Part shown: positions 45,100-54,830 of the stretch, piece after piece
Layout of the letters: each line of letters begins with the position of its first letter
How positions within the stretch are numbered: position 1 is the stretch's first letter
NCBI RefSeq assembly: GCF_001854475.1
Contig: NZ_MNAN01000032.1
Coordinates: 164,251 to 228,250 of the forward strand
Reading direction: 5' to 3'
Length of the DNA: 64,000 nt
DNA from: Pseudoalteromonas byunsanensis
GTDB taxonomy: Bacteria > Pseudomonadota > Gammaproteobacteria > Enterobacterales > Alteromonadaceae
Program-made: the position numbers and the translations under genes
Notes under the pieces: generated by a model
Databases searched by the model: none
The model's input: the letters and a program-made list of their open reading frames with translations, nothing else
Told to the model about the DNA's origin: nothing

Positions 45100-45738
45100 T
45101 CATTTTGCAATTTCGAATTGTGTCAAACGCCCGTTTAGCTTAGTTAACTTCTTTAGCTCTGGTAACTTAGCTTCAAGTTTTGTCTTATTTAAATCTGGTC
45201 CAACGAACACCTTTGTCAACGTACCATTAGGAGTCTGTACCGGACGAGTGAACGCTTTAAAGCCATTTTTTTTCAATTTTTCCACCAATGCATCAACATT
45301 GGGCTTATGAGAAAAACTACCTAATTGAATCACGTACGCCATGCTGGTTAGGTTAGAGCTGGGTGCTCGTGTAGCTGTGGGAGTTTTTGCTACAACTTTT
45401 GGGTCTGTATCAGACTTATTGGTCTGAGTGGATGATGGCTCTGTAGGCTCTGCACTTGGTGTTTCAAAAACGCCATCATCTGTACTGGCAGCTACAAACT
45501 GTTGATCGTCAGAGGCAATATCTTCAATTGGCGCCCCCGTCACCTCAGGTGCCATTTCCGCTCTTTCGTCAATGACATCTTGTAAATCAACAGTGGTGAA
45601 TTCAGGACGTTCAGGAATAGCTTTAAACCCTTCTTTATAATGAACTTTTTCACCATCAAGAATGTTAGGAATAAAAATTATGGCGGCTACCACAACAATA
45701 CTGGTACCCACTAAGCGATTTACAAACCCTGAATCCAC
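45100..45738 (-). CDS. dedD: SPOR-domain protein, DedD-like
   Basis: DedD-type proteins bind septal peptidoglycan through a C-terminal SPOR domain and help division. From GTG 45738 the product has 212 residues: a short cytoplasmic part, a membrane helix (LVGTSIVVVAAIIFIPNIL), a Pro/Thr/Ser-rich periplasmic linker and a SPOR domain (about 133-205) with AYVIQLGSFSHKPNVDALVEKL. GTG 45738 is preferred because GAGAG lies seven bases upstream; TTG 45762 is an alternative that lacks a ribosome-binding site. It follows folC within 12 bp. Confidence 0.85.
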   Translation of the reverse strand: MDSGFVNRLVGTSIVVVAAIIFIPNILDGEKVHYKEGFKAIPERPEFTTVDLQDVIDERAEMAPEVTGAPIEDIASDDQQFVAASTDDGVFETPSAEPTEPSSTQTNKSDTDPKVVAKTPTATRAPSSNLTSMAYVIQLGSFSHKPNVDALVEKLKKNGFKAFTRPVQTPNGTLTKVFVGPDLNKTKLEAKLPELKKLTKLNGRLTQFEIAK

Positions 45739-45749
45739 TTTACTACTCT

Positions 45750-47012
45750 CTATTTTTGCCAATATTTAATGGCGTCAGCCACCGTGAGAAATGAACCAAA
45801 TATGATTAACACAGTATCATCCTTGTGTGTTGCCAATACATTGTCCAAGGCAGCTTCCACGTTGTCATAACCAAAGCACTCTGTTTGTGTATACTGTGCT
45901 ACCAAGGTCTGTAAATTCTCTGCTTGCTCAGCTCTGGGCCCAGACAGTGAAGCACATGACCAAACATCAATGACGTCAGAGACTTCTTGAATAACGCTTG
46001 CCTTATCCTTGTCTGCAAGCATAGCGATTAATGCGTGGATTTTAAACCCTTGAGCTTTAAGCTGAACCATTTTTTGCTTCAAATATCGTGCTGATTCAGG
46101 GTTATGAGCCACATCTGTATAAACTTTAGGCGAATCACTAAGACATTGAAAGCGCCCCTCTACTTGCAATTGTGACAAGCATGAGCGGATCATTTGCTCG
46201 TTTGGCAGTAACTGAAGTTTAGCTAATGTGGTCAATGCAGTTGCCACATTTTGCATTGGAATGGCTGGCGTCGCAAATTCATAGTTGTAGTTTTGATAGC
46301 GCCACTCAAACCCTTGAGCATTCACAATATGATTAAAGTCTCTATTTGCCAGTACCATATCAGCGTTGATTTGTGCACCATAGTCAGTCACTGTGTGAGG
46401 TATATTTAAATCGCCCACTATGGCTGGGGTATTGCTTCTGAAAATACCCGCCTTGTCATAACCTACCAACTCTCTGGTATCACCCAAATACTCTTTGTGA
46501 TCTAAATCTATTGTGGTTATCACACAGGCATAAGGCGTAACAATATTCGTGGCATCAAAACGACCGCCAAGGCCCACTTCAAGCAAAATATAATCCACGG
46601 CATAGCGCTTAAAAATGGCAAGAGCTCCAAGGGTACCATACTCAAAGTAGGTTAGCTGTGTCTCGCCTCTGCCCTGCTCCAGCATATGAAAAGCATCAAT
46701 GTGGTCCTGATCACAAAGCTGTGAACCATTTATACGCACACGTTCATTGTAACGAACCAAGTGTGGTGAAGCGTAAGTGCCAACACTATAACCTTGAGCA
46801 AGCAATAGCGACTCTAAACAACGTGCGGTTGTACCTTTACCGTTGGTACCACCAATAAGGATAATTTTACTTGCTGTTGTAAGTAACTGAGTTTGTTCAG
46901 CGACATGCTTTACACGTTCCAAACCCATTTCAATGTTTGCAGGGTGAACGCTTTCTAAATAACAAAGCCAATCATCAAGACTTGATGATTGGCCTGGAAT
47001 TTGAACTGTCAT
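45750..47012 (-). CDS. folC: Bifunctional dihydrofolate / folylpolyglutamate synthase FolC
   Basis: FolC adds glutamate to dihydropteroate and to folates. The 420-residue protein has the P-loop GGTNGKGTTARCLE (about residues 51-64), the SPHLVRYNERVRING segment with the Mur-ligase-like fold, and LLEVGLGGRFDATNI, all conserved. The length matches E. coli (422). The start is ATG 47012; TTG 47015 directly before it is not needed. It follows accD by 26 bp. Confidence 0.96.
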   Translation of the reverse strand: MTVQIPGQSSSLDDWLCYLESVHPANIEMGLERVKHVAEQTQLLTTASKIILIGGTNGKGTTARCLESLLLAQGYSVGTYASPHLVRYNERVRINGSQLCDQDHIDAFHMLEQGRGETQLTYFEYGTLGALAIFKRYAVDYILLEVGLGGRFDATNIVTPYACVITTIDLDHKEYLGDTRELVGYDKAGIFRSNTPAIVGDLNIPHTVTDYGAQINADMVLANRDFNHIVNAQGFEWRYQNYNYEFATPAIPMQNVATALTTLAKLQLLPNEQMIRSCLSQLQVEGRFQCLSDSPKVYTDVAHNPESARYLKQKMVQLKAQGFKIHALIAMLADKDKASVIQEVSDVIDVWSCASLSGPRAEQAENLQTLVAQYTQTECFGYDNVEAALDNVLATHKDDTVLIIFGSFLTVADAIKYWQK

Positions 47013-47038
47013 CAATAAAATAGCTTATATTAAAAAAT

Positions 47039-47914
47039 TTACGCTACTCTATGCTCTTGTTCGGTAGAAGGCAAGTCCATAAACTTGGCCAAAACACGTG
47101 CTAGGGTGTCACGCATTTCTCTGCGGTCAACTATCATGTCAATAGCGCCGTGTTCGAGCAAAAATTCACTGCGCTGAAATCCCTCTGGTAAAGTTTCACG
47201 CACGGTTTGTTCAATAACGCGCGGGCCTGCAAAGCCAATTAATGCCTTTGGTTCAGCCACGTTAATGTCACCTAGCATTGCTAATGACGCCGATACCCCA
47301 CCCATAGTTGGATCCGTTAATACAGAGATAAACGGCAAGCCACGCTCAGACATCTTGGCAAGTGCAGCACTAGTTTTAGCCATTTGCATCAGCGACATTA
47401 GTGCTTCTTGCATCCGCGCCCCACCTGAAGCTGAGAAACAAATCAGCGGCATGTTATGCGCCAAGCACTCGTCGACAGCATCCACAAATCTAGCGCCAAC
47501 AACCGATGCCATTGAGCCACCCATAAAAGCGAATTCAAAAGAAACAGCAGCTACAGGCATCCCCTTCAGGCGACCTTTCATTGCCACTAAAGCATCTTTT
47601 TCACCGCTTGCCTTTTGCGCGGCGGTGATGCGGTCCGAGTATTTTTTCGAGTCTTTGAACTTTAATATATCTTTTGGCTCATGTTGCGCTCCTAATTCTT
47701 GGCGCTCAGCATCATCCAAAAATAGTTCAAGACGTTTTCTAGCACTCAAACGCATGTGATGATCACACTTAGGACATACATTCAAAGACTTTTCTAATTC
47801 TGCTTTGTATAAAATAGAATCACAATCTGTACATTTTGCCCAAACACCTTCAGGAATTTCTTTTTTACCTGACGATTTTGTGGTCTTAGGTAAGATTTTT
47901 TCTAACCAACTCAT
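47039..47914 (-). CDS. accD: Acetyl-CoA carboxylase carboxyltransferase subunit beta
   Basis: AccD with AccA transfers the carboxyl group from biotin to acetyl-CoA, forming malonyl-CoA for fatty acid synthesis. The 291-residue product has the N-terminal zinc ribbon with two CxxC pairs (about residues 27-49: CTDC and CPKC) and the crotonase-fold carboxyltransferase with [20 protein letters not shown] and the [14 protein letters not shown] segment. The length fits E. coli AccD (304). ATG 47914 is the start. It lies between truA and folC, as in other gammaproteobacteria. Confidence 0.97.
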   Translation of the reverse strand: MSWLEKILPKTTKSSGKKEIPEGVWAKCTDCDSILYKAELEKSLNVCPKCDHHMRLSARKRLELFLDDAERQELGAQHEPKDILKFKDSKKYSDRITAAQKASGEKDALVAMKGRLKGMPVAAVSFEFAFMGGSMASVVGARFVDAVDECLAHNMPLICFSASGGARMQEALMSLMQMAKTSAALAKMSERGLPFISVLTDPTMGGVSASLAMLGDINVAEPKALIGFAGPRVIEQTVRETLPEGFQRSEFLLEHGAIDMIVDRREMRDTLARVLAKFMDLPSTEQEHRVA

Positions 47915-48064
47915 GGCAACTCTCTTATTGCTAATCTGTGTCGCTAGTCTGTATCTTTACAGACAAATTTTCTTAATTAAAACATGAATTAGTTATCAGA
48001 GATATAAAAAACTGGTCTTAGTAGTCCAATATTATTACATTCTCTGAAAACTATTTAGATACAT

Positions 48065-48850
48065 CTATTCAGGTAAAAACAACGGTCCCAGAGGTGTTGA
48101 AGGGATCTGCCACTTTTCAGGATAATCCACATCGACCAAATATAATCCATTTGGCTTAGCTGTGGCACTTGCTTGCGTTCTATCTCTAATATCAAGTAGA
48201 TGCTGTAACCAATCTGGAGACTCTTTACCAATCCCAATATCTATCAAACATCCTGTTATATTGCGTACCATATGATGCAAAAATGCATTGGCTTTAATAT
48301 CTATCACTACATAGTTACCGATGCGTTCTACATTGAGGTGATGGATGTTACGAAATGGAGTGTTCGACTGACAGTGTACTGCGCGAAAAGAAGTAAAGTC
48401 TTGCTCTCCTATCATTGCAGGGCATGCCGCCTGCATTAATGTCTCATCCAGGGGGTGATGATAATGTGTCACACCACTGCGCAAAATTCCTGGACGAAAT
48501 GGATGGTTGTAAATGACATAACGATAGCGTCTTGCCGTGGCACTAAAACGGGCGTGAAACTCATCATCTACTTGCTGTGCATAACGAATCGCAATGTCAT
48601 CGGGCAACTGAGAGTTAAGCCCCAACGTAAATGCGCTCATATCACGTTGTGCGTGTGTATCGAAATGCACAACTTGACCTGTAGCATGAACGCCAGCGTC
48701 GGTACGACCTGCGCATACGATATCGATAGGATGATTACAGATCCGCGACAACGCGGTTTCTAATTCTTGCTGAATACTATTTACATGTGACTGTCTTTGC
48801 CAACCACAATAATTTGCACCGTTATATTCGATACCTAATGCAACACGCAT
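48065..48850 (-). CDS. truA: tRNA pseudouridine synthase A
   Basis: TruA makes pseudouridine at positions 38-40 of tRNA anticodon stems. From ATG 48850 ([11 protein letters not shown]) the product has 261 residues with the catalytic Asp in [18 protein letters not shown] and the conserved [19 protein letters not shown] and [17 protein letters not shown] segments. An upstream ATG at 48874 is in frame, but GGAGGT lies between it and 48850 and homologues begin at the conserved RVALGIEY. The 150 bp between it and accD contain no gene. Confidence 0.95.
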   Translation of the reverse strand: MRVALGIEYNGANYCGWQRQSHVNSIQQELETALSRICNHPIDIVCAGRTDAGVHATGQVVHFDTHAQRDMSAFTLGLNSQLPDDIAIRYAQQVDDEFHARFSATARRYRYVIYNHPFRPGILRSGVTHYHHPLDETLMQAACPAMIGEQDFTSFRAVHCQSNTPFRNIHHLNVERIGNYVVIDIKANAFLHHMVRNITGCLIDIGIGKESPDWLQHLLDIRDRTQASATAKPNGLYLVDVDYPEKWQIPSTPLGPLFLPE

Positions 48851-48975
48851 ACTGACTACTACCTCCATACACAATAGCGGAGCATTTTATGCGATTGCAC
48901 CGGTGAATAAAAGCTTAGCGGTGTTCTAAGCCCAGTTATTACATATTTATCGATATATTAATATGCAGCTTCGAT

Positions 48976-51957
48976 TTATATCGGACGTTGTAAGCTTTGG
49001 TAAAAGTCATGAACTTCAGACTCGTTGATAGGTGGGCTATAAAAATAACCTTGTACAATAAAGCAGTTATTCTTTTGTAAAAAGTCAACTTGCTCTTGAG
49101 TTTCAACGCCTTCTGCAACCACCTGAAGCTTAAGCTTTTGCGCCATCGCAATAATGGCGGCGGTGATCTCCATATCATTTTGATCCTCTGGTATATCTTG
49201 TACGAAAGAACGGTCAACCTTGAGCATATCAACTGGAAAACGTTTCAAATAACTCAACGATGAGTAACCTGTACCAAAATCGTCGATCGATAAGGCGACA
49301 CCCAACCTTTTTATCTCGTGTAACTGTGTGATTGCAGCCTCAACATCGCCCATTAGCATACTCTCTGTGAGCTCTAAATGGAGCAAATTCGGTGGCATTT
49401 TTGTACGTTCTAGCACATCTGACAAGGTACTTATTAAACGGTCGTCTTTAAATTGCCGCGCTGATAGGTTAATAGACATATTTCCTGCTTGCCCCAAAGC
49501 TTGTAAGCGCATAGAAAAATGACATGCTTCATCTATCACCCACTCACCCAACTCCACTATCATGCCAGTGGCTTCTGCAATATGAATAAATTTATCTGGC
49601 GGGATAAACCCTTTTTCAGGATGATACCATCTGATCAATGCTTCATAACCAATCACTTCCATGGTTTGACTGTTAACCTGTGGCTGGTAATTTAACTTAA
49701 ACTGTTTTGCTTTGAGGGCGATACGCAACTCATTTTCAATAAACAGCCTCTCATTAGCTGCGGCATCAAGTTCTTGAGAATAAAAGTGAAAAGTGTTCCG
49801 CCCCTTTGCTTTTGCTTCGTACATCGCCAGATCGGCATGCTTTAGTAATTGCTCTTCTTCTTGACTATCAAAAGGTGCCATCGTAATACCAATGCTGGCG
49901 CTAACAATCACTTCATTATTACCAAGCTTGATGGGTTTATTAATAGTCCGCTGAATAATATGAGCCACTTCCATAGCATTATCTCGATTATCTATGCCAC
50001 TCAGTAACACAGCGAATTCATCTCCACCTAAGCGTGCTATGGTATCTTCCGCTCGTAAGCGATTTTTTAATCGCTCAGCCACTTCCACTAAAAGCCTGTC
50101 ACCTGCATCGTGACCTAGCGTATCGTTGATACGTTTGAACTCATCCAAATCAAAATAAAACAATGCGAATGCATAATGACCACGGCCGGCCAACGCCATT
50201 GATTTGCGCAACTGCATTCTAAAAAATGTTCGATTTGCTAATCCTGTCAGGGTATCAAAATACGCAAGCTCCTCCATTTTACGCTGACTTTCTTTAACGA
50301 ATGATATGTCTTGTGCTGAGGCTACATAACTTGAAATGGTGCCATCAATTTCGCGTATCGGTGAAATGCTCAAGCTGACCCAGATAGGGTCGGACCCAGC
50401 CCCTTCTAATACAGTATCACCACGCCAGTAATTGCGACTTCTCAAATCAATATCGATATCATCAATTAAAATGGCCATATCCGACGAAATAATGCTCAAT
50501 AACGGGGCATTTATAAACTGCTCTTCTTTGAACCCTGTCATTTCAATCATTTTTGGATTCACATATTCAATTTCAAAATTGCCATTGGTAATAGCTACCG
50601 CAGTACCGGAGAAAGACACTGCCTTTGATAAACGGTTAGCTTGCTTTTCAGCTTTTTCTTTTTCTTGTATGCGTTGGTTTAAACCGCCAACCAAGGCTTT
50701 AATTTCAGCACTCATTTTGTTGAACGCATCATTCAACAAGCCTATTTCATCATTACTGCTTGGCAGGTTTGGCGTTTCCCACTGTCCCTTACCAAAACCA
50801 GACACGGCTCCAACCAGCGCGTTGATACGGCTTAGAACTAATTGATATAACACCTGATGCAACAGCAACGCGACAAACACAGCATATAAAATGAATAACC
50901 CGAACAGTTTAACTTTTAAAGCCTGAATGGTAGAAAGAGTAAAGTCTCGCTTTTTATATGTGCCCACATACCACCCCAACCTTTTTAGAGCGGTGATATT
51001 GATTATATGACCTTGGCCTTCGCGCTCAAATTCTCCTTGGTACTCAGCCAACTTAGAGGATAATACGGGTTGAAAGACTTTACTTAATGCAGGAAATAGC
51101 TCAGATGCGTTTTGCGAATCGTGGTTATGAAATACCGCTTTTCCTAAACTGGGAGCGGCGATAATTTCCCCCTGCTCACTAAAAATAACATAACCTTGAT
51201 GTTCATCAGGGGAGAGCAACTGGGCAAGCATATGATTTACTTCAACGTCTGAACCTGTAAAACCAATATATTCATCCTTATGATATAGCGGTACCAATAC
51301 GCTGATAAGCCACTTGTTCCAAACGTCGTCAAAGTGGACATCTGACCACAACGCTTCTCTTGTTGGATTTAACTCTTCCCTTAGCAAAGGTAAGATATGA
51401 GCATTGAGTGATTTCTTCCTATCAATTTGATTTATAAGAACATTAGGAGGAGCAACGCGTACAAAGTCATCTGAGGTATATAGATAAAAATTAAAGAAGT
51501 CTTGTAATAATGGAGGGGCTATCACATTCCATAAAGATTCAGAGCGAGCAAATAGATGTTTTTGCTGCCCATTCAACTTAGCATCAGAAGTCAGTTGTGC
51601 CGCAGATAAACCATTACTTGCGGTACTGACATACACCCCTCCCTCTTGTTGAATTTCGATAAACGGGGCACTGATGGTATTGCTGCCCTGTGAATACAAC
51701 TCTTTTGCGACAATAGCGTTTGCTTGCTCTGCCAGATTAGTTTTGTGATCAAGGTGGTGGTTAAACTGCTGAATAAGCTGATTACTTACGCGTTTAAGTT
51801 CATTGTACTCTTCGTGGATCAGTTGTCTTTCTTCTGATTTCAGCATGAGCGCTGCAGCAAAAATTCCCGCGATCACGCACACTGCCGAGATAAGTATAGA
51901 TAACTTAACACTGAGCGAGTGTATTCCAAATCGTGAAGGGGGTCGGCGATTGACCAC
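48976..51957 (-). CDS. Membrane GGDEF-EAL protein with Cache and PAS domains
   Basis: The 993-residue protein should both make and break c-di-GMP. Order: a membrane helix (about 19-37), a double-Cache-like periplasmic region (about 45-330), a second helix (about 348-368), HAMP (about 370-425), PAS (about 440-555), GGDEF (about 570-725) with LGGDEF and an inhibitory RAED five residues before it, then EAL (about 740-985) with YEALIRW, LELTESMLMGD and DDFGTGYSSLSYLKRFPVD. Every catalytic motif appears intact. The start is GTG 51957, with AAGGG seven bases upstream. It occupies the site where usg or fimV often precede truA. Confidence 0.93.
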   Translation of the reverse strand: MVNRRPPSRFGIHSLSVKLSILISAVCVIAGIFAAALMLKSEERQLIHEEYNELKRVSNQLIQQFNHHLDHKTNLAEQANAIVAKELYSQGSNTISAPFIEIQQEGGVYVSTASNGLSAAQLTSDAKLNGQQKHLFARSESLWNVIAPPLLQDFFNFYLYTSDDFVRVAPPNVLINQIDRKKSLNAHILPLLREELNPTREALWSDVHFDDVWNKWLISVLVPLYHKDEYIGFTGSDVEVNHMLAQLLSPDEHQGYVIFSEQGEIIAAPSLGKAVFHNHDSQNASELFPALSKVFQPVLSSKLAEYQGEFEREGQGHIINITALKRLGWYVGTYKKRDFTLSTIQALKVKLFGLFILYAVFVALLLHQVLYQLVLSRINALVGAVSGFGKGQWETPNLPSSNDEIGLLNDAFNKMSAEIKALVGGLNQRIQEKEKAEKQANRLSKAVSFSGTAVAITNGNFEIEYVNPKMIEMTGFKEEQFINAPLLSIISSDMAILIDDIDIDLRSRNYWRGDTVLEGAGSDPIWVSLSISPIREIDGTISSYVASAQDISFVKESQRKMEELAYFDTLTGLANRTFFRMQLRKSMALAGRGHYAFALFYFDLDEFKRINDTLGHDAGDRLLVEVAERLKNRLRAEDTIARLGGDEFAVLLSGIDNRDNAMEVAHIIQRTINKPIKLGNNEVIVSASIGITMAPFDSQEEEQLLKHADLAMYEAKAKGRNTFHFYSQELDAAANERLFIENELRIALKAKQFKLNYQPQVNSQTMEVIGYEALIRWYHPEKGFIPPDKFIHIAEATGMIVELGEWVIDEACHFSMRLQALGQAGNMSINLSARQFKDDRLISTLSDVLERTKMPPNLLHLELTESMLMGDVEAAITQLHEIKRLGVALSIDDFGTGYSSLSYLKRFPVDMLKVDRSFVQDIPEDQNDMEITAAIIAMAQKLKLQVVAEGVETQEQVDFLQKNNCFIVQGYFYSPPINESEVHDFYQSLQRPI

Positions 51958-52162
51958 AGCTAAACCCTTATATTAGTTGTTATTTTTAATAATTATAATC
52001 GACCAAATATAACAGATACTTAACGGCGACGCCAAGTCCATAAAACACCAATCAACCCGAAAGTTAGTTTTTATAAAGCCTTTTACGAAACTAATACTTG
52101 TAGAAACAAATTAAAGTATGTTAATAATGTAATTAGATTATTTTAAATCTCAAAGCTTAACC
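51958..52162. other. Upstream part of the GGDEF-EAL to pheA divergent region
   Basis: It is AT-rich and should hold the promoters of the minus-strand GGDEF-EAL gene and the pheL-pheA unit, but I cannot pick convincing -35/-10 pairs. No other gene is visible; pheL begins at 52163. Confidence 0.6.
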
Positions 52163-52219
52163 ATGAATTTAATTGTTATACGCATTTACACATTTTTCTT
52201 TTTTAGCTTCTTCCGATGA
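52163..52219 (+). CDS. pheL: PheA leader peptide (Phe attenuator)
   Basis: A short open frame upstream of pheA encodes MNLIVIRIYTFFFFSFFR, with six phenylalanine codons in the last eight. This is the usual form of a leader peptide whose translation speed reports charged tRNA(Phe). The stop TGA is at 52217-52219, at the start of the attenuator stems, as needed. It is too short for ordinary gene prediction. Confidence 0.92.
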   Translation: MNLIVIRIYTFFFFSFFR

Positions 52220-52281
52220 GGAGGCTTATCTGTTTGCGCGTAACACAAATAGTAGGCCTCCCAACTGGGAGGTTTTTTTTT
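52207..52281 (+). promoter_or_regulatory. pheA transcription attenuator
   Basis: Three alternative stems are visible. Stem 1:2 pairs CUUCUUC (52207-52213) with GAGGAGG (52218-52224), using G-U pairs. Antiterminator 2:3 pairs GGAGGC (52220-52225) with GCCTCC (52256-52261). Terminator 3:4 is CCTCCC-AACT-GGGAGG (52257-52272) followed by nine T residues. Ribosome stalling at the leader's Phe codons would favour 2:3 and readthrough into pheA. Confidence 0.9.
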
Positions 52282-52301
52282 GCCAATGGGAATGAGGACC
52301 T

Positions 52302-53456
52302 ATGACCGAAGATACTTTAAACGCTCTGCGCAGCGATATAAACGAGATTGACTCTGAGCTGTTGATCCTATTAGCCAAACGCCGTCGCATAAGCTATAGC
52401 GTTTTAGAATATAAAATAGCAAATCAGAAACCGATTCGTGACGAGCACCGCGAACAGATACTGTTAGAAAAACTGATCAGCTATGGCAAGTCACTAGGGC
52501 TAGATGCTTTTTACATCAACAATGTATTTCAAATCATTCTTGAAGACTCAGTTTTAAACCAGCAAGCGTTATTACAGAAAAGTTTAAACCCAGAGGCTGT
52601 TGGTGACACGCACCGCGTCGCCTACTTGGGCGGCCCAGGCTCATACAGCCAGTTAGCCTGTCACAAGTATTTTAGTCGCAGACCCGGTAAACTTATTGAA
52701 ATGGGCTGCCAAAACTTTGAACAGATCACCGAACACGTAGAAAAGGGGCAAGCAGATTTTGGCCTGCTCCCTATTGAAAACACAAGTTCAGGCAGTATCA
52801 ATGAAGTATTTGATTTGCTACAACACGCACAAGTTTCAATTGTCGGCGAAGTCACACACACTGTTGAACACTGCCTGTTAGCGCAGCCAGATACTCTGCT
52901 CAAAGATGTAACTAAACTATTTGCTCACCCACAGCCTTTTGCCCAGTGTAGTAAGTTTGTTCAGGGCTTAGGAGATGTATTACACGAAACATGTGATTCG
53001 ACTTCAAGTGCCTTACAAAGTGCTTTGAATACACCAAATAGTGCGGCCATCGGCTCAGCTCAAGCAGGTAGGGATGTTGGCCTTGAAGTCATCAAAACAG
53101 GATTGGCAAATCAGGCAGAAAACCATAGCCGCTTCATTGTTGTTGCACGTAAAGCACTACAAGTATCAACACAAATCCCTACTAAGACTAGCCTGATAAT
53201 GGCCACTAAACAACAAGTTGGCTCTTTGGCAGACGCGCTTATGGTGTTTAAGCAACACAATATTAATATGGTAAAACTAGAGTCACGGCCAGTGCCCGGT
53301 AATCCTTGGGAAGAAGTATTTTACGTCGATTTAGTCGCCAATATTGCATCACCAGATGTGCAAAGGGCAATGGATGAGCTAAAAGACCACACACAGTATG
53401 TGCGTATTCTAGGTTGTTATCAAAGTGAATCAATGAAAGCTGTTGAGGTGCTCTAA
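52302..53456 (+). CDS. pheA: Chorismate mutase / prephenate dehydratase (P-protein)
   Basis: PheA converts chorismate to prephenate and then phenylpyruvate, the route to phenylalanine. The 384-residue product has an AroQ chorismate mutase (about 1-95, with LRSDINEIDSELLILLAKRR), a prephenate dehydratase domain (about 103-285, with AYLGGPGSYSQLA and LPIENTSSGSINEV, and SRF in the position of the catalytic TRF motif), and a C-terminal ACT domain (about 297-380) with the ESRP effector site. The length matches E. coli (386). It is under the Phe attenuator described above and faces tyrA. Confidence 0.97.
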   Translation: MTEDTLNALRSDINEIDSELLILLAKRRRISYSVLEYKIANQKPIRDEHREQILLEKLISYGKSLGLDAFYINNVFQIILEDSVLNQQALLQKSLNPEAVGDTHRVAYLGGPGSYSQLACHKYFSRRPGKLIEMGCQNFEQITEHVEKGQADFGLLPIENTSSGSINEVFDLLQHAQVSIVGEVTHTVEHCLLAQPDTLLKDVTKLFAHPQPFAQCSKFVQGLGDVLHETCDSTSSALQSALNTPNSAAIGSAQAGRDVGLEVIKTGLANQAENHSRFIVVARKALQVSTQIPTKTSLIMATKQQVGSLADALMVFKQHNINMVKLESRPVPGNPWEEVFYVDLVANIASPDVQRAMDELKDHTQYVRILGCYQSESMKAVEVL

Positions 53457-53479
53457 CCTTATTGTCTTACAAAGCAGAC

Positions 53480-53508
53480 AAGCAAAGGAGGGCCCACTTC
53501 CTTTGCTT
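53480..53508. terminator. Bidirectional terminator between pheA and tyrA
   Basis: AAGCAAAGG (53480-53488) and CCTTTGCTT (53500-53508) form a 9-bp stem that extends inward by three more pairs. It lies in the 67-bp gap between the convergent genes and may serve both. Confidence 0.7.
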
Positions 53509-53523
53509 TAACCTAGCACTTAG

Positions 53524-54645
53524 TTAGTCCAATACTTTTGCATCATTGGCTTTGTTCAATAAGCCACGACTTTGCGTTAAGAACTGCGCTGCACTATCAG
53601 AAAAGTAATGCTTTGCCTGACTAAACGCTTCAATAAGTGAGTCCTTATCACCCATCTTTAGCTTTTCCAAGGTGCTAGCAAACGTTTCCTGATAACTGGC
53701 TAACAGCCCTTCAACATCATCGAATTGTGCAAGCATAATGTCTGAATATAGCTCGGGGGATTGCGCAAAAAGCCGCCCTACCATCATTAACTCCAACTGG
53801 TAGATAGGTGACGAACAGCTGCGTAACTCTTCTAGCGTGTGACACTGCTTCGATAAAAACTGACCATACACAAAAGTCGTCAAATGTCGCATGACCTGAA
53901 TGATTTGCATCGCTTGATCATGCTTTTTAGCATCTATTTCGACTAATTGGCTACCCCACACACTGAGCTGCTGTAACAGACCTGTACATTGCTCATGGCC
54001 GCGCCCTTCACAGGCAACAATCGTTTGTTTTACCCAGTGGGAGATATCTGGACCGAACATTGGATGCAGTCCAACCACAGGTCCACTGTGTTTGTTTAAC
54101 ATAACCTTCAGTGGTTTTTGTTTTACAGAAGTAATATCAGCCAAAATACAATCTTCGGGTAACCTAGGCAGACGATTAACAACACTCTCAATTGCATTAA
54201 TAGGCACACTGATCAGCACTAATTTGGCATCAGATAATAAAGCGCTGGCCTGTGCCTGCTCATCTTTATCCAAAATTCTAACTTCATAACCAGAGCGCTC
54301 CAGCTGTTTTGCGAACAACTGCCCCATCGCTCCTTTACCACCAACAATCACCACAGGTGATAATTCTGGCGCAACACACGCAAGTCTGCTTTGTTGATTT
54401 TCATAGGCTTCACGCATCATTCTGCGAAGAATATCTTCTACTAAATCGGGGTTTACATTCAGGTTTTGCGCTTGCTCACGTCGCGAAGCTATCAGTTGTG
54501 CTTCTCGTTCAGGAGCATGTAATGGCGCACCCGTTTGTTGTTTGATGATGCCGACCTGCTCGGTCAAAGCACGACGCTTTGCCAATAAGTTCACTAACTC
54601 GGTATCACACTCGTCAATACCTTGCCTTAATTCATTTAAATCCAT
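53524..54645 (-). CDS. tyrA: Chorismate mutase / prephenate dehydrogenase (T-protein)
   Basis: TyrA converts chorismate to prephenate and then 4-hydroxyphenylpyruvate, the route to tyrosine. From ATG 54645 the product has 373 residues: an AroQ mutase (about 1-90, DLNELRQGIDECDTELVNLL), a Rossmann dehydrogenase domain with VVIVGGKGAMGQLFAKQL (about 102-119), and the GLHPMFGPD motif near residue 195. The length equals E. coli TyrA (373). An in-frame TTG at 54657 precedes it but adds four residues without support. A TyrR-like box lies just upstream. Confidence 0.96.
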   Translation of the reverse strand: MDLNELRQGIDECDTELVNLLAKRRALTEQVGIIKQQTGAPLHAPEREAQLIASRREQAQNLNVNPDLVEDILRRMMREAYENQQSRLACVAPELSPVVIVGGKGAMGQLFAKQLERSGYEVRILDKDEQAQASALLSDAKLVLISVPINAIESVVNRLPRLPEDCILADITSVKQKPLKVMLNKHSGPVVGLHPMFGPDISHWVKQTIVACEGRGHEQCTGLLQQLSVWGSQLVEIDAKKHDQAMQIIQVMRHLTTFVYGQFLSKQCHTLEELRSCSSPIYQLELMMVGRLFAQSPELYSDIMLAQFDDVEGLLASYQETFASTLEKLKMGDKDSLIEAFSQAKHYFSDSAAQFLTQSRGLLNKANDAKVLD

Positions 54646-54661
54646 TACGCTCGCCAAAGGG

Positions 54662-54679
54662 TGTAAAGATAAGATTACA
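54662..54679. promoter_or_regulatory. TyrR-like operator upstream of tyrA
   Basis: TGTAAA-GATAAG-ATTACA matches the TyrR box TGTAAA-N6-TTTACA at 11 of 12 fixed positions. It lies 16 to 34 bases before the tyrA ATG, likely in or just after the promoter. Tyrosine-dependent repression by a TyrR/PhhR-type protein would be expected. Confidence 0.6.
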
Positions 54680-54777
54680 TCAGTAAAAAATATGATACAG
54701 AGAGTCTATCAAGATAGTAAGGAGGATAAAAGCGCAAAGCCACTTTATGTTAGATGAAATTTTCTGGCTTACAAACC

Positions 54778-54808
54778 AAAACAGGCCACTCAATGAGTGG
54801 CCTGTTTT
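54778..54808 (-). terminator. rplS operon terminator
   Basis: AAAACAGGCCACTC and GAGTGGCCTGTTTT (54778-54791, 54795-54808) make a 14-bp stem with a 3-nt loop just downstream of rplS. The minus-strand tail TTTTGGTTTG is acceptable for an intrinsic terminator. Confidence 0.85.
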
Positions 54809-54830
54809 TTTAGCGTGGTAAACGCGCGTA

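Noticed and set aside
47265..47759. A 164-residue plus-strand frame inside accD
   Set aside because: Antisense shadow of accD, which has its zinc ribbon and catalytic motifs intact.
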